DNA of 64,000 nucleotides, from contig CM041782.1 in the NCBI GenBank assembly GCA_023374045.1, positions 185,956,925-186,020,924 of the forward strand, read 5' to 3'. The notes under the pieces were generated by a model. The model was not told the origin of the DNA. It worked only from the letters and a program-made list of their open reading frames with translations, and ran no database searches. The position numbers and the translations under genes were made by a program. This DNA comes from Limonium bicolor. Taxonomy: Eukaryota > Streptophyta > Magnoliopsida > Caryophyllales > Plumbaginaceae. This document shows, piece after piece, positions 8,384 to 22,100 of this stretch; positions within the stretch are counted from its first letter, which is position 1, and each line of letters starts with the position of its first letter.

Positions 8384-11300
8384 TGTAACACCCCGTCCTA
8401 AGCCAATCGTGGTTATCGCAACTTAACAAACTATACTTAACGTCGCAGCGGAATAAAGTAACACCAGGACCTAGCTACGGTCTAACCAACAAGAATTACC
8501 GTAATTTAAATATTTACAACCGTACATCCAAAATACATACACCATCCGAGTTTTAAGTATTCTCAAACCACATAATATATCATGTTCCACTACTAACAGA
8601 CGGGTGCACAGGCGCTACCCGTACTCAAAATAAAGTCCCACCTAGGGCTACCCGCTCCTACTCTCGTGGTGTGACTTCATCGGCCGCTTACCTGCAAGTG
8701 TAAAAACAGCCCCCAAAGGGGGTCAGCACGAATGCTGGTACGACCCTCCCATGGCCCCCAAGCTAACGGGGCTACGACGTCTAATTGTCGATAGCATGGG
8801 AGTTGATTAACATGAAACATAAATAGCGCAATAAGCTTAATATGAAGCACAAACAAACCACAACCACAATGAACATAATTTGTCATAAGCAAACGAACGA
8901 CTCAGGCGTTCCCTTAATAAGTGAGTTAGTTCTTAACTCCTTAGATCCACAATTCCTTAACCTTATACTTGCCAACCGCTCCACTATTAGATTGGTTAGC
9001 CCTTAGTTGGTTGCTTATCTTTGTAGGGCTTGGTTAACCCTAGCCGGTAGCAGTGCACTATCCGACGATAAGCTACCTTTCTTAATTCATTGGGGATGTA
9101 GGCTTGATCCCCCATGCCATCCTTAATGTGCCTCCCACGTCAAACAGTAGCCCGGGTGGTCGGGTCGATTTGTTGACCCTAGGCAACGAGTCTAATGACA
9201 AGTCTTATTTGGAAGTCGGATCTGATTCAGATACCGACCTCCCCCAATACACATGTGCCGGTACCATTCCGGATTCCTCACTCCCACCCCAAGTTATGGT
9301 TAGTGAAAGCCTTAATTACCAAGTGTTAGTTAAACCTTGACGGGTAAAACCAACAATCACCAATACTTAGTTCTTAACCTTAACTCAGTGAGTATAAACT
9401 TAGTTAGCAACATTCTCAAGTCTCGTGGGTTAGTGTGGAGTAAACACATTCACATCGAGAATAAATATGACCGGTTGCATGCTTTATTTGTCTTAGTCAT
9501 AGCAAATAAGCAGATAGCACACAAGCCGAGGGACACCTCGTTAGCAAGCAGGTCACAGGAAAGACTGTACCGTTCACCGTCGATCGTTGTTGTTTAACCT
9601 TCTTCAGGGTCCCAATTCACAAACCTAAAACATTCATTCATTTTTAGGTCATTAGTTATTTGCACCTTACTTAACTCACTTAGTCCCTAGGGATTCCCAT
9701 TCAATAACCTCTCAAGTCTTTGCCACTTAGCTATCCACTTAATTTTTAAACATCAAAACTTATACTTAATCTTAACTTAATTCCTTAAGTTCTTAGGGTC
9801 CTAATCTTACCACCCTACCAAAGGTATCCCTCATTACCTATTACCATTCTTAGAATTCAAAATTTCTTCTTCTTTTTTTTTTAAGTGTTAAGGGTCGACC
9901 GACCCACCGACGACCCAACCCCTGGGTCGGTCCATTACAGAACTCTTCCGTCTCTTGAAACAAACCCCATCCGACCGACCCAGAGCTAGACCGAACCGAC
10001 CAAACCCTTAGGTCGGTCCACTTACAGAACCCATTTTCTACATGAAACCTTTGCACGACCGACCCAAACCCCCTGGGTCGGTCCAGTCCAGAGGCATTCC
10101 GGCTGGCTTAACATGGCCCGACCGACCAAAAACGGGGTCGGACCCTGGGTGGTCCTCTACAGAACTTCCTCTTTAAATGCCTCTTTCAATTCCAAACTCT
10201 CCACAAGTGTCCAATAGGTCCAACACCATCTTGGCACCTTAAATCCACCTTTATACTCCACCAACTCATTAGATCATTCACCACTATAACATCATCTCCC
10301 AAGCATCTCTCACTATCTAAAACTCTCTTAAGCATTTACTTAATGTTCTTTCACAACTTAAACTTCCTTCCTAGTTGTTTACCAACTTTTACCTAAGTCC
10401 TAAATACTCAAATGCACTCTCTTGATTTCTAAATCCTTCCTAGTACTGCCTAAGTCACTATAAGTCCTTAGAACACCTTATTCTCACCCTTTTTCCCCAA
10501 GACAATCTCTAGAACATCCTAGTGCCTCCTTGGTCATTAAATTCACTTAGAATGTCTTAAACACTTAAGCTCTCCTTTAAATTTTGCCATAGGTTCTCTA
10601 GTATATAATTGCATCCAAAACACTTGGTTTTTCTCCATCAAACAACCAATATCACTCAATTCTCACCACAACACCTTAACACACAATTTACACTAAAACT
10701 TCACCACATCATCATATAGTGCTTAAACTTAAAATGCTTGGCACTTAGGCCCTTAAATGACAATAATCTTAACCACTTAATTTCCACATATATATGCCTT
10801 CAACCTGCGAATACACTCAACAAGGCTCCCATTGAAATAAAACGCTTCTTGTACTTCACCTTGATATTCTTAAACTATCTCTTTTTCTCATTTGCTCCTT
10901 AGTCACAAGTTCACAAGTATAGTCATTGTTTCTCCTAGGTTTTATATAACCTTCCCAATATAAGCTCTACACTAAACTCATCATACATCTAAATTCCATT
11001 CCCTTAAACAACAAGACACCTTAAGGTAAGTAATTTACCTTGTTTTCTCACAAGCTTAAAAGCTTTTCTCCTTAGGTTTTTCTTTGTTCAATCTCGGTCA
11101 CCAATGTGTGTCTCCTTTCCAATGTTCTAACCAATATCCAATGACTCCAATGAGTACTAGATAACACATTAACCCTAAGGAACAAACCCTAGGTTAAAAA
11201 TATGTTTTAAGATATTAATGTGATTGTTTTACCTTGGTTTCTCAAGACAAACTTGGATATGAAGCAAGAAGGACCTCCTCTCTCCTTTGAAGAGTAGAAA

Positions 11301-12344
11301 CAAGCTAGAACAAGGCATAAACATGGAGTTCCATGAGTATATATTTTCGGACATGTGAAGAAAATGGTGGAAACCTAGATTTTCTTACACTTTCTTTACC
11401 TTAAGAGAATGGAGATGCCAATGGAGTCTCCAAACTTGAATTTCCTCCTCTAATGGTGGTTTGACTTGGCACCAAAATGAAGCTCTTGAAGTTTTGAAAA
11501 GATAGAAAGGAGGAGCTTGAGCTAACTAAGAAGAATATGTATTTTGTTTTGGATTTGGAGCTAAAATGAGTGAGTTATGTGCAAGAGAAGGTGGAGCTAG
11601 CATGGAGAAGGGCTTCACGTTAATGGAGAAGAGAAAGAGAGCAAGAAACTGTGTGAAACAAGGGAGAATGAAGAAGTGAGGAGAGAGGTAAGTAAAATGT
11701 GATATTTATCTTAAAAGGTGAATAGTACTTTTACTTTATAACTTACTTGTTTTTGCTTTCTCTTTACTTAGCTAGATAAGTGTGATGAGTCACACTTAAA
11801 AACCGGCCCCCTTTTGTAGATGAGGGTAATTAAGTCTTTGTTGACCAAATGTCTCACTTATATAGACTTATGTTATAAACTAGCTTAATTAATTCACTAT
11901 TCATCAAAACAAGGCACATTGTTGTGAAATTTTGATTTCCCATTGATATAGACCTCCAAATGTGATACTATATAGTACACATGTTAATTAAAGAGTAATG
12001 ATGGACATTTAGCCATTCAAAACTCATTTACAAGACAATTTTTCAAAAACGTGCTTTAAGACTCCTTAAAGCACATTTTGTGTTTTAACTTGTTTTCGAG
12101 CTTGGTTTTCTTTGGTAATTGATTTAAAATGACCATTAGGATATTACTAAGGTCTTAGAACCATATTTGGGTACTCTCCCAAGTCTCTCCAAGCTTAGAG
12201 CACGTTTTTGTTAAAACTGCTCTTTTGGTGTTTCCTTATATTTTCTTTGATTAGAAATGTTTCTTAATGTTTCTAAGGCATTATCTAGCCTCCTTATATC
12301 TTAGTTTATCATTTAAACACCATATGTAAATTTGGGGTATTTCA
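8384..12344 (-). repeat. 5' LTR of element A (3961 bp, complete)
   Basis: Bounded by TGTAACACC on the left and GGTATTTCA on the right in plus orientation. In minus-strand order it contains: U3 hairpin (12051-12074); a palindromic GGGTCGGTC-rich cluster (about 9892-10153); a C-run/G-run hairpin (8710-8722) followed by TTGCAG|G (8692-8694); a U5 hairpin (8600-8622); and a TTCCGCTGCGAC box (8442-8452). Apparent short frames in it are not genes. Long LTRs of this size are typical of Tekay/Del elements. Confidence 0.94.
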
Positions 12345-13196
12345 ATTGGTGAACAATTTAAAACCCCTTGGAACACAACACACTTTAAGGACTATTAGTG
12401 CAAAACATGTCTTAGAGATTGTGTAACCTTAAGTAGGGTCCAAAGTGAACTCCTAAGATTTATATATAAGCTAATAACAATATAAAACCATCACCAAAGA
12501 AAACCAAGCTATAAAATCAATTGAAATACAAAATGTGCTCTAAAACTCCTTAAAGCACATTTTTGAGAAAATATCTTAGAAATTGGTTTTGAGTGGTTTT
12601 AAAGGCTTAATTACATCATAATGTACTAATGTACTATTATTTACCACATTAGTAATCCTAATACAAATTGTTTAAAAATATCATAAATTTGTGCACTCAT
12701 TTATGAATAGTACCCAAATAGTGCGAAACAAAGCCTTAATTCTTTCTAGCTTGGTCAATGGTCAAATGACCTCCTAAAATATCTACTAAGTGGTGGCAGC
12801 ATATTGGTGAGTCACCACTTCAAATTCAACTTGACACAAAAGTAAGATATTTTGCTTTTAAACCTTATCACCTTCCATTTTATCATTACCATCATGACTC
12901 ACTTTTGTCTCCCCTCCTTGACCAACGAAATGCTCTCTTCTGTATTAGCTTCCACAGCTTCTCTAGAAGATTTCATGGAAATATACAACTCCATTTAGCC
13001 ATATAATTACCATAAACACTCATTTTAGCCTTAAAACACCATTTTCTTCATCATCTCACCAAGGATGTCCTTTCCTCACCATCATCTTGTCTTAAACTGT
13101 AAAGAACAGCCACTTGGGAAGATAAAACCGTGGAAACTCAAGGGTGAAAGCAACCCTTCCGTAATCTAAGATTAAGGTAAGAAAAACAAGCTTTAA
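12345..13196 (+). repeat. LTR fragment H (plus orientation), older insertion target
   Basis: 852 bp related to the first part of the LTR of element C: shared AAACCAAGCT box, the GTGCTCTAAAACTCCTTAAAGCAC hairpin region (12534-12559) and the following stretch with ACTAATGTACTAT. Element A inserted at its left edge and LTR E at its right edge, so neither natural end is visible. No genes. Confidence 0.72.
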
Positions 13197-16100
13197 TGTA
13201 ACAACCCTACCGCTAATATTGTCATTACCGTCCAATCTCCTCGTACTTCCAAATTCACGCAGCGGATACATACTTACACAACGGTGGGTGATACATTGCC
13301 GTTAGCCACCCACGTGACCAACAAGGCTTACTACTACATACAACATCGGTCTGATGGACCAGAATATCCGAGTACTACACAATTACAATACATACTTCAA
13401 TTACCTACAAATACTACAATGCTCCATTTCATACAATGCTCCATAAGTTCAATACAATATACTACACCGAGTTTACTAAGATCCTTATACAAATACAATA
13501 CCTCCTTCAATCTCATACATACCCATTAAGAGTCTAACATCTACCCATTCCTCACAACTACATACTTGCAACTTACATAAGGTGTACCCCTTGGTACATT
13601 TCTACATTCAAGGCTACAAGCCTTATACCAATCTCTACTATTTACATTCTGATTCTAGCTATCTAAGTATAGCCACCGGTCTCTTACCTCGACCATATCC
13701 GCTTCGGGTACCTGCACACTAAAAATGGTGCCCTAAGGGGCTCAGCTTACGCTGAATATGATAACCGCATACCCCGCGTACTAGCGAGGGTACGCCGACC
13801 ATTTGGTCGAATACATGCAATTCATTTTACAAGTACATACATACATACATGCTTCATTCTCAATACCAAAGTACAACACAAGGAATACATTCATACACTG
13901 CAATACATACCAGAAATGCGATACAAGTCACCCATTACATACTTACCGTTACTCAATATACGCATACTCGATACATACACAATTCTTACTCAATACATAC
14001 ACAATGCCCAATACTTTGTTAGCTTCATTTGTCCACCCGGGTTAATCGAGTGGAGATTATTCTTTTACTCGTGGTCAGTGACTTACACCAGCCAAAACCA
14101 TTACTCATACAATACTAACTTTACTTACTACTTACTCAAGTCAAGTCGTCGGGACCTCTGGCCCGGGGACTACTCTGTCCCACCACCGGGATTTACTTGG
14201 TTCACTAATCCAGGATGCTACCCATTTAAGGGATTTGGGCCGTGGACCAGCTTAAGAACCAGAAATCGGATCCAACCTCTTGTGTCTCCTCATCCTCACG
14301 CGTGGCCGAAGCTATATCGGACTTCTACTCATTACAATTTACTCGATACTTATGTTAGGAGTTAGGTAGTTAGGAATTAGTAGAAGTCATTCACATTCAA
14401 GCCACATACACCAATACATTGCTCACATATACATCCATACGAAATACAATACATTACACCAATACACTACAAGGTACATATACACATCCATCCTCATTCA
14501 TTCATTTCATGAATTATACAAACTAAATGTTCAAGACAGAATAGCAAGAACAAATATAACAAGCACAAGTAAATGCATTAAAGTCCGATTCATGCATTTA
14601 TCTTATTTAGGTGATCAAATAAGCACACAAATCAGGGTAACCAGGTTAGGATACAGGGCATGAAGAAATCATACCTTTTACTAGAATTTACTTTACCGGG
14701 TGTCTCCTTGTTCCTTAGTCCTTACTTGTTCCTCGAGTCATAATCTCGAACCAATGACAACATGCAAAATGGTTCAATTAATACCAAGTATTACAATACA
14801 TACATAGTTACTACTCCCATACTTACCCCGTTATCCCGTTGTTTCGGTTTAACTTAATGTCCTTAAACTTACAACTTGTTTAATCACTTCTCATACTTGC
14901 TTACACTTCTTAGGGCCTTTAAAGGTCACCAAACAAGGCCTTAACAACTTCTAAAACCATTACCAATCAATCCCCCATCATTTAAACCCTAAAAATCACA
15001 TTCTGCAAGTTTTTGGGGGTGGTCCGGGACTTGGTCCGCACCCAAGGTCCCGGACCATACAAGAACAATACTCTCGGCTAATTTTCATTATTGGTCCGAG
15101 ACTTGGTCCTGGACTAAGGTCCCGGACCACACCCTGTGTTGAATCTCGAACTGATTTTTAATGCGGTCCGGGACTTGGTACATATCCTAAGTCCAGGACC
15201 CTGCTAAAAACTGCTACTTAGTGGATTTTTCTACCCCTAATCAACCCTTAATCCACCTCCAATCATTCCATAATCTTTCCACTTGTTTTGTACATATTTA
15301 AACACACTTAAACACTCACTAAAACTCCTTAAATCCATGGTCCAATACTTACTCAACTTCTTGTTCAAATTCTACAAATTTCCATTCACATTTTCACACT
15401 TTGCACACTTGTGCATTCTTACACTCCTCTTTGCATTTTGCACTTTGTTCTAATGCCATCTTACCATTCCAAAGCATTCCCAATCAACTACACTACCTAT
15501 ACCCAAGTCGAAGTCTCTTTTTACAAAATCTTGCACACTAATTTTTCCTAGTTTCTACAATGTATTACTACACTTCTTGCTATAGATTTTATATCATTTC
15601 ATTCTTATACTACAACTACAAATCCATGGTCATTAAACATCTCTACTATCCCCAATACATACCTTGGTTCTCCCATTCACCAAGTCTTCCATAAATGCAC
15701 ATTTTCCTACTAAAATTTCGCCATAGTTCACCTACTTTTCTTACTTAGCCATACACATCCTCTCTTGCCAAAATCATTCCTAATCTAGCCACACCCATAC
15801 AAGGGTCCTACCAGCACTCAATCAATACCAATACGTCATTACTTCCTCAAATCACAATATCAATACACATACACAATTCTTTGGCTCTAAGGTCTACAAT
15901 CCACATGCTTGCACATAAATACTTAAACTTCCAATACTACAATACTAATACAATAGTTTGGGTTCATTAAATTGGTTTACCCATTCCCATTACCCTAATG
16001 CATTAAAATTTAGCATTCAAGAAAGAGCTCTTACCTTAAGCACTTAACTCCTTCTTTTCTTTTCCAATTCTCATCTTCCTCTCTTTTTGCACAAAATCGG

Positions 16101-16800
16101 CTATATGGGGAATGGAGTTGCCAAAATCCATTCCCATCACCCAAAGCACACAAAACAAGTGTAATTAAAATACAAACTCATAGGTTAACACTAATCCATT
16201 GAAATGCTTAAAACACAAATTCTAGGGTTTACCTTTGGCGTGTTTTAAGAGGGGTTTTAGCCCTTGGTTCAAGAAGGTGATTCCACCACCATTGCAAGGT
16301 TGAATTGATGCTCAAAAGAGAGAGAGAGAGAGAGAGAGAGAAAACAAGGCATTGCAAAGGGGTTGAAATCGGTTGTAAAGAAAGATGGAGAAAACATGAG
16401 TTTTTCATGTAGATTTTTACCTTAATGGAGAGAGGGGATTCCAAGCTACACATTGATGCTATTTTCTTCACCAATGGGGTATACCACGAAAATGAACTTC
16501 GTCATTTTGGAATTTTAAAAAGAGAGAAGTGTAGAGGATGATGAGGGGTGTAAGAATATGTAATTGTTTTTACATTTGGAGCTCACATGGAGGTAGAGCA
16601 TGAAGAATAAGTGAGGAAGCCATGGGAGCTTCCTTTGGAGCTTCAAAATCGCCCAACAGAGGAGGGAGAAGAGAGAGAAATTGCTGGAAGAGAGGAGGGA
16701 GGTGAGAGAATAGAGAAAGGTGAGGTGAGAGGAAAAGTGGGTACCTTTTTACTTTTATCCTCTTTTGCTTTGTGACTCCCTTATTTAATTGGCTAGTTAC
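13197..16800 (-). repeat. LTR of element E, first part (3' LTR in minus orientation)
   Basis: It begins TGTAACAACCC, the terminal sequence of the long LTRs here, and is interrupted at 16800 by element F. The LTR resumes at 26454 and ends GGTATTTCA at 27024, giving a total of about 4175 bp. Within it: a TTCCGCTGCG box (13259-13266, complement), the U5 hairpin (13301-13322), an acceptor-like CAG near 13712 beside a CCC/GGG hairpin, and a palindromic GGTCCGGGACTTGG cluster (15015-15205). Sequence motifs link it to solo LTR D. Short frames within it, such as those at 13284-14365, are not supported as genes. Confidence 0.82.
16317..16341. repeat. (GA)n microsatellite
   Basis: About 25 bases of uninterrupted GA in LTR E, giving a Leu/Ser-rich artefact frame on the minus strand. 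Confidence 0.95.
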
Positions 16801-17343
16801 TGACAAGGGCAAGAATATGACGAAGGAAAGAGGGTCAAAGCGGTCCAGGCCACAGATCCCGATCCAGACCCCGGGCCCCCTTTAGGACCTTGTTCGGGCT
16901 CCAGTTTGGGCACCAAATATCATTCCGGCTCCGCACTCTATGACCAGGACCCGTGTTCCGGCCCCATACTCCATGACCGGATCCCGCACCCTACACTTTG
17001 AGGCCGGAAGGCTTTATAAGGAAAGAAGTGCCAAAACTAGAAGGGGGGCTCCAAATGAAGTGATACCACATGTATAAGGATTAAGAGATAGGCCTCACTC
17101 TCGAAAGTCTATAAATAGAGGTAGGAGACTCATTTGTAAGGAGAGACAACATGAGGAGAAAGAGAGAAGGCACCAAAAGAGCTCTCTAAGCTTGTAAGAT
17201 CAAATACCAAAAAGAGAGTAAAGATAATATTGAGAAGGGGACGTAGGCTGTTTTCCTTGGCTGAACCACTGTATCTCTAAGTATACGGTTTATCGGTACT
17301 GGTCTCTCGATGTTAACGTATGGAACCGAATTATACGTTTTCA
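16801..17343 (+). repeat. 5' LTR of element F
   Basis: 543 bp, no difference seen from 25906-26448. It contains a GC-rich U3 with repeated CCGG, GGACC and GGCC motifs and a TATA box, CTATAAATAGAG, at 17109-17120, with transcription probably starting about 30 bp downstream. Confidence 0.95.
17109..17120 (+). promoter_or_regulatory. TATA box of the element F LTR
   Basis: CTATAAATAGAG is a near-consensus plant TATA box in the middle of the LTR; the copy in the 3' LTR is at about 26214-26225. Confidence 0.75.
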
Positions 17344-17362
17344 TTTGGCGCCGTCTGTGGGA
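17344..17362 (+). promoter_or_regulatory. Primer-binding site of element F
   Basis: TTTGGCGCCGTCTGTGGG directly follows the LTR. TGGCGCCG-type sites are common tRNA primer sites in plant Ty3/gypsy elements. I am not certain which tRNA is used. Confidence 0.7.
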
Positions 17363-19180
17363 AACGAACAGCAACCACGATTTATCCACAGCGAAGAGTA
17401 ATTGTTAAGATCGATGAGAGACACCGGAGAAATTCGTCAAAATTCATTCAAACTAATCATCGCGCACTCAAAAGGAGGGGATTGACACCAAACTTCGATC
17501 GAAGATGGAACGGCAAGTTTAAATCGACATTCAGAAATCAAGAAGAACACCACCTCATTTTGCGGAGGAGTAATCCTCGTTAAAAAATGGATCGGAGACT
17601 GCCAACGCCACAAGCATAAGAATCTCGTTCTGTCGCAAAGAAGCAGGTCGAGAATCGCAGCTAGATAGGTAATCAAGGATTAACTAAGCGAGCAAACACC
17701 AAATCGGAAGCAAGAAGTGAGAGGTTCCGCCGCGTGGATCAATCAAACCCAAAGAAAGGGACGCATAGAAATTCAGTCAAAACTCAGCATGACCTGTGGC
17801 GACACCTACGATGCGATCGACAGCATTCTCAACTTCAAAAGATCTCATTTCGGACTCGACTAAATCCAAGAAAGTCTCGGACAGACTTCAGAATCAAGCA
17901 ATAGGAGAATCCCGGCGGCAGAAAGATTTCATTAATAGAAATCAAAGCTACGAATCCACCGAAATTAGGGGAGGGCGATCAATTCTCTGATCTCCTTACT
18001 TTTCGTCTTCTTCATTTATAAATTGAAAGAGTAACATTTTGATCAAATGCTTAAATCAATCGCATTTTCAGTTGCCAGGAGTTGAGCATGGAAAGGGAAT
18101 GGGAGAATTAACGCCAGGCACAAACGATGATTCTTGTTTAACCTTGGGCAGACGCAACCATAGGCGATATCTACTTCTCAAAGCCCAGACGATAGTTTCA
18201 ATTAGCATCAGAGGTCCAGGCATCGTTGCGGCTGGGCATAGCATCTCAAGACCAGGTGGTTACGCCCGGACGACGTTTTAGTGTACGACCTGGCTCTGAG
18301 CAGAGATTAGCCTCAAAGCCGGGCGCCGCGACCAACAAAAACGAGGACAAAATCAAAATGGAATTCAAAGAGCCACAACCGGTGATAAAATTTATGCGAA
18401 AGATCCCTCTGCGATGAGAGTAGCCAGGCGACCGGAAGAAAGTGACCGGGAGATAAATACCGGGAGAATATTGTTCAAAGACCGGAAGATAGAGACCGGA
18501 AGATATTGCGCACGGCCGGAAGATATTGAGCACGGCCGGAAGATGTTGAGCACGACCGGAAGATATTGAGCACGGCCGGAAGATGTTGAGCACGACCGGG
18601 AGATGTTGAGCACGACTGGGAGTTTGTGGTGACCGGAGCTTGCTGAGACCGGACGCAATCTTCTCGACTGGGAGTTTGTGGTGACCGGGAATTTGCTGTG
18701 ACCGGAACAATCACCTTCAAATCAACGACCGGGCGGTGCCCTCAGTACAAGACTGGGCGATGTCCTCGACTCAAAACCAACGGCGTTTTCCTTCAAAGTC
18801 CAACCTGATATCTCAAATTCGGGCTCAAGACTTTGGCAATCGACAAAGGTCAACCGCCGGGAAAACTTTCAGATGACCGGCCTCTCAGAATAGGCTAAGT
18901 CAGTATTTAGCCGTCCACTCACAATTCCGGCGGACCTCCTTGGCCAGGCGACGACATACTTGGCCGGGTGGTAACTTTCTTGGCCGGTCAGTAGCATCCT
19001 TGACAGGTCGCAACTTCAGGCCAGGCGCGGCATCGACCGGGCGCCGCTATTTCAGTCAGGGTCAGGTGGCTTTTTTCTCAAACTCAGACATCGATGCTGC
19101 CCTCAAACTCAGGCCTGGACACGAATCTCTTAACGCAGACAAAGCTAAAAGTGAAGCGTCCAAAGCCAATTACTGAGATA
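17363..19180 (+). other. Element F interior, 5' part: leader and ACCGG-rich zone, non-coding
   Basis: The first kilobase is purine-rich with GATCGA/GAAATC motifs and no domain I recognise. From about 18220 to 19060 the motif ACCGG or CCGGG recurs every 10-40 bases, much more GC-rich than the rest of the element. Small open frames (17320-17583, 18039-18281, 18940-19176) have no recognisable family and lie in repeats. The ACCGG style returns at 21550-21725. Confidence 0.6.
18495..18620 (+). repeat. 20-bp tandem repeat in element F
   Basis: About six units of CCGGAAGATATTGAGCACGG with A/G and G/A variants. The array makes Ser/Pro/Arg-rich frames on the minus strand that are artefacts of the repeat. 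Confidence 0.9.
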
Positions 19181-22100
19181 AAAGTTGCTGCTGCAACTAT
19201 GGCCAATTCATCCTTGCACACGCTGAACTAAGGGAGTTTAAAGACTTTCCAAAATGCCTAAACAAGAAATGTTCCAGGGGCCTCAACTGAATTGAGCTTA
19301 AATAAGGAACCCAACACAGGTCAATGTAGCAAAGGATGGAGATCCAACAAGTCAATACAAGCAAAAGGGGCCAACACTTCGGTATTTCTTGATTCGATCA
19401 ATCGACACCCCAAGGCTAATCAGACAGACGATGACAAAGTAGGAGAAGAATGTCCAAAGCTAATTGCCAAGATAAGTTCGCTGATCTTTAAATAAAAGCT
19501 TAATATCTGCAGGTTGATCGAGCGTAATTGTCTCCTGTCAAAATTTGCGTTTTCAAATTAGCTATTTACTGCATGAATGGGAGGATAATGCTCATCCGAG
19601 TTGCTGGCTTAAGGTTTTGGTATCCCTGAACTCTGATTTCTATTGGAGAATAAAACTAAAACGATGCTTGTGAACACTTTGTCCAGTTTTAACCTTCCTT
19701 GATAGAATTTTGTCATGTTTTGAACTTTTTTGCTTCTGCCTGATCCGAGCAAACTGTTTAAATTTAAAAGAGCATGGCTCATGATTGGTTTGAGTCAAGA
19801 AAACAGTGTCTTACCAAAACTCCACTCCCCTCTGGTTCACAAGTGGCAGTTAAAGTTTGTACAAACCTTAGTACCACTCTCTGCACATAAGCATTTTCTA
19901 TTTCCCATCTGTTAAGTCATGTTTGAGGGCGAGCTATGCATTCTAGTTATAGTTATCAAATATCCAACATTGAATTATGGAGTTTTTTCATTAATTTCGC
20001 AGCTCTATATCATTTCTTTGCTCAGAAAACATACATTTATTCAGCGGCATCTGCTACTGCTCATCTGTATTACACTGGACTGTGATGAAATAAGTGTGTG
20101 TTTAAAGTGTAACCTGGTTGAGAAATCAGCCAGAATCTGCTAAGGAATTGCGTCAAACAATTTAACATTTTCAAAGGTTCCTTATGAGTTATGCCTCTGA
20201 TTCACTAACTGATGCGCAGTCAGGCATCAAACAACTTCCCTCAAAGCTTCTTCAAATTTTCATATATAGTTTCTAGCAGATTTTTTTTTTTACACTCACA
20301 GACCCTTAGACCAAACTCCGGCATCTGCGGTAGAAGTTCATGCACAAAATGAATCATCATTTTGAAAATTCTCACTAATTTGTTACACTCTGATGTTGCT
20401 TCCGAATTTTAAAATTAAACTATAATCTTAAGTTGACTAGTTCGATCTTACAATCAAATGCTCACTCTCTATCAGCCTTTTAAATCTTTGAAAAACGCTT
20501 TCCTTTTTATCTGTTTTTGCTGTTGTTAATACATTTCATTCTGAAACAATATTTCACTACATTTGCACTCCTTTTAAAGAAGGATTCTTCTTACCAAAAC
20601 TGTTACAAGTTTAACTCTTTTATAACTTGTGTGATGTTTCTACATTTGCTTGGTTTAAGTTGGCGATTATAAATCTGCTACGTGTACTCCCCTTTTAATT
20701 CTTGGTATTCTTGAAAGAGTGTTGGGTCATTCAGTAACAGTAATACAAATCATTTACACCTGCTTTGCCTTTTTTGCTTTAAGTAATTTTCTATCAGTAA
20801 AGTCCTATATTAGTATGCATCGATATTGATTTGCTAAAGACATTATATGTCAAACAGCATATCTTTGTACTTATAAACAGATGCAGAGTCATTTAGAACT
20901 ACTCAAATAGCTTAACTGTTTTCATCTCAATTACATTTTTTATAATTCTGTTTGCTTCTGCACTAAAACAAGGACAGGTGTTTAAACGCTGTTTAACATT
21001 TCACATTCCTGGATGATTTCTGCTACATTTAAAAAAAAAATATCCTGTATACATCTTTGCTTCAGTTTTTGTACAAGCAACTACTGTTTAAAAGTGCTCT
21101 ACTTCAGTTTTTCCTCTTCGTTCATAAAAAATTATGCCTGACCACTGTTGGTAAAAATTGCTGGTATGATTTCCCTAGTATTTTTGGTTCCAGTCGTTCC
21201 ACTAGCTATGCCTGTTACAACAGTTTTAAGCCTCCATTTTCCATCACGTTCAGCTGTTTAGAGGAGCATAATCTAATTATTTAACCGAATGGAATTGATC
21301 TGTTGTTTATGGTCAGCCTTGACCTGAATTTTATTCTATTAAAGTATGTTTCCTATGAGCTATCATAAGAAAGAATTATTACCTGCTATTGCACTTTTTT
21401 CAAAAAAGGTGTTTTCTGCTGAAAAGCAACAGTTTTCATGCATATACAGCTTGTATAGACTGCTATAAGTACTTAGTTTGAAATTGTTGTTTCACACCTG
21501 TTGCGTATGCTGCTGCTGTTTTGGACAGCCTCTGATCAGAATTTCCTTGCCCGGAAGACGGATGACAACGACCGGAAGCTCCTTGACCGGAAGCCGGATG
21601 ACAACGACCGGAAGCTCCTTGACCGGGCATAATTCCAGGCGGTGGCGCTATTAACCAGGCCACAACCTCCCCGACCGGGCAATACATGGGATGACCGGGC
21701 AGCGATTCTCTTCAAAATGACCGGCCGATGTCAAAGCAACCAGTCGACAACCTTCAAAAGAAAGATACGAGGAATTCCAGAATTTCCATGGAGCAGGTTC
21801 ATCCCACTGTTCTTTTCTTTCGAAATCCCTTCTTCTCAAGAAACAAGGTAACAATTCTGAACTTGGTTTCTGTTTATAACATAGATTGCAATTTCCTCTG
21901 CAATTAAAGCATAGTGACTCATCGTATTGTCTCAGTCTCTTATATAACCGTTTGAAAACTCTCCAGTATTCTCCGAAAATATTCATGTATGCACCATCTG
22001 GCATAAGAAATCACATATGTGCACCTTAGTCTTAAAACTGTTTAATCCGCCGCATAGTTTAGACAGTCGATGGGGTCGAGCAGCTAATAACCTAAGTATC

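Larger units (their letters stand above)
1..12344 (-). mobile_element. Element A: Ty3/gypsy chromovirus (Tekay/Del-like) carrying an AlkB domain, left end outside window
   Basis: Read on the minus strand the order is 5' LTR (8384-12344), Met-type primer site, gag with three introns, AlkB-like dioxygenase, protease, reverse transcriptase, RNase H, integrase, polypurine tract and 3' LTR (2033 down past position 1). The two LTR copies overlap over 2033 bases; by eye I count about 5 substitutions and 2 small indels, so the insertion is young (about 0.1 million years if 1.3e-8 substitutions per site per year applies, an assumed rate). The LTR ends are TG...CA. The base pairs right of 12344 (ATTGG) should be the target duplication, but the other flank is outside the window. 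Placement in Tekay/Del rests on pol type, LTR length and the chromodomain-like tail. Confidence 0.93.

Noticed and set aside
13284..14365. Coding frames on the plus strand in LTR E
   Set aside because: Tyr/His/Thr-rich translations of ATACA-type repeats, within an LTR of opposite orientation.
18495..18620. CRISPR-like array (also 25068-25320)
   Set aside because: Units are contiguous with no unique spacers, and the context is a plant retrotransposon.
18246..18710. Ser/Pro/Arg-rich repeat protein on the minus strand
   Set aside because: Several frames are open at once because of the 20-bp array; it is not coding evidence.
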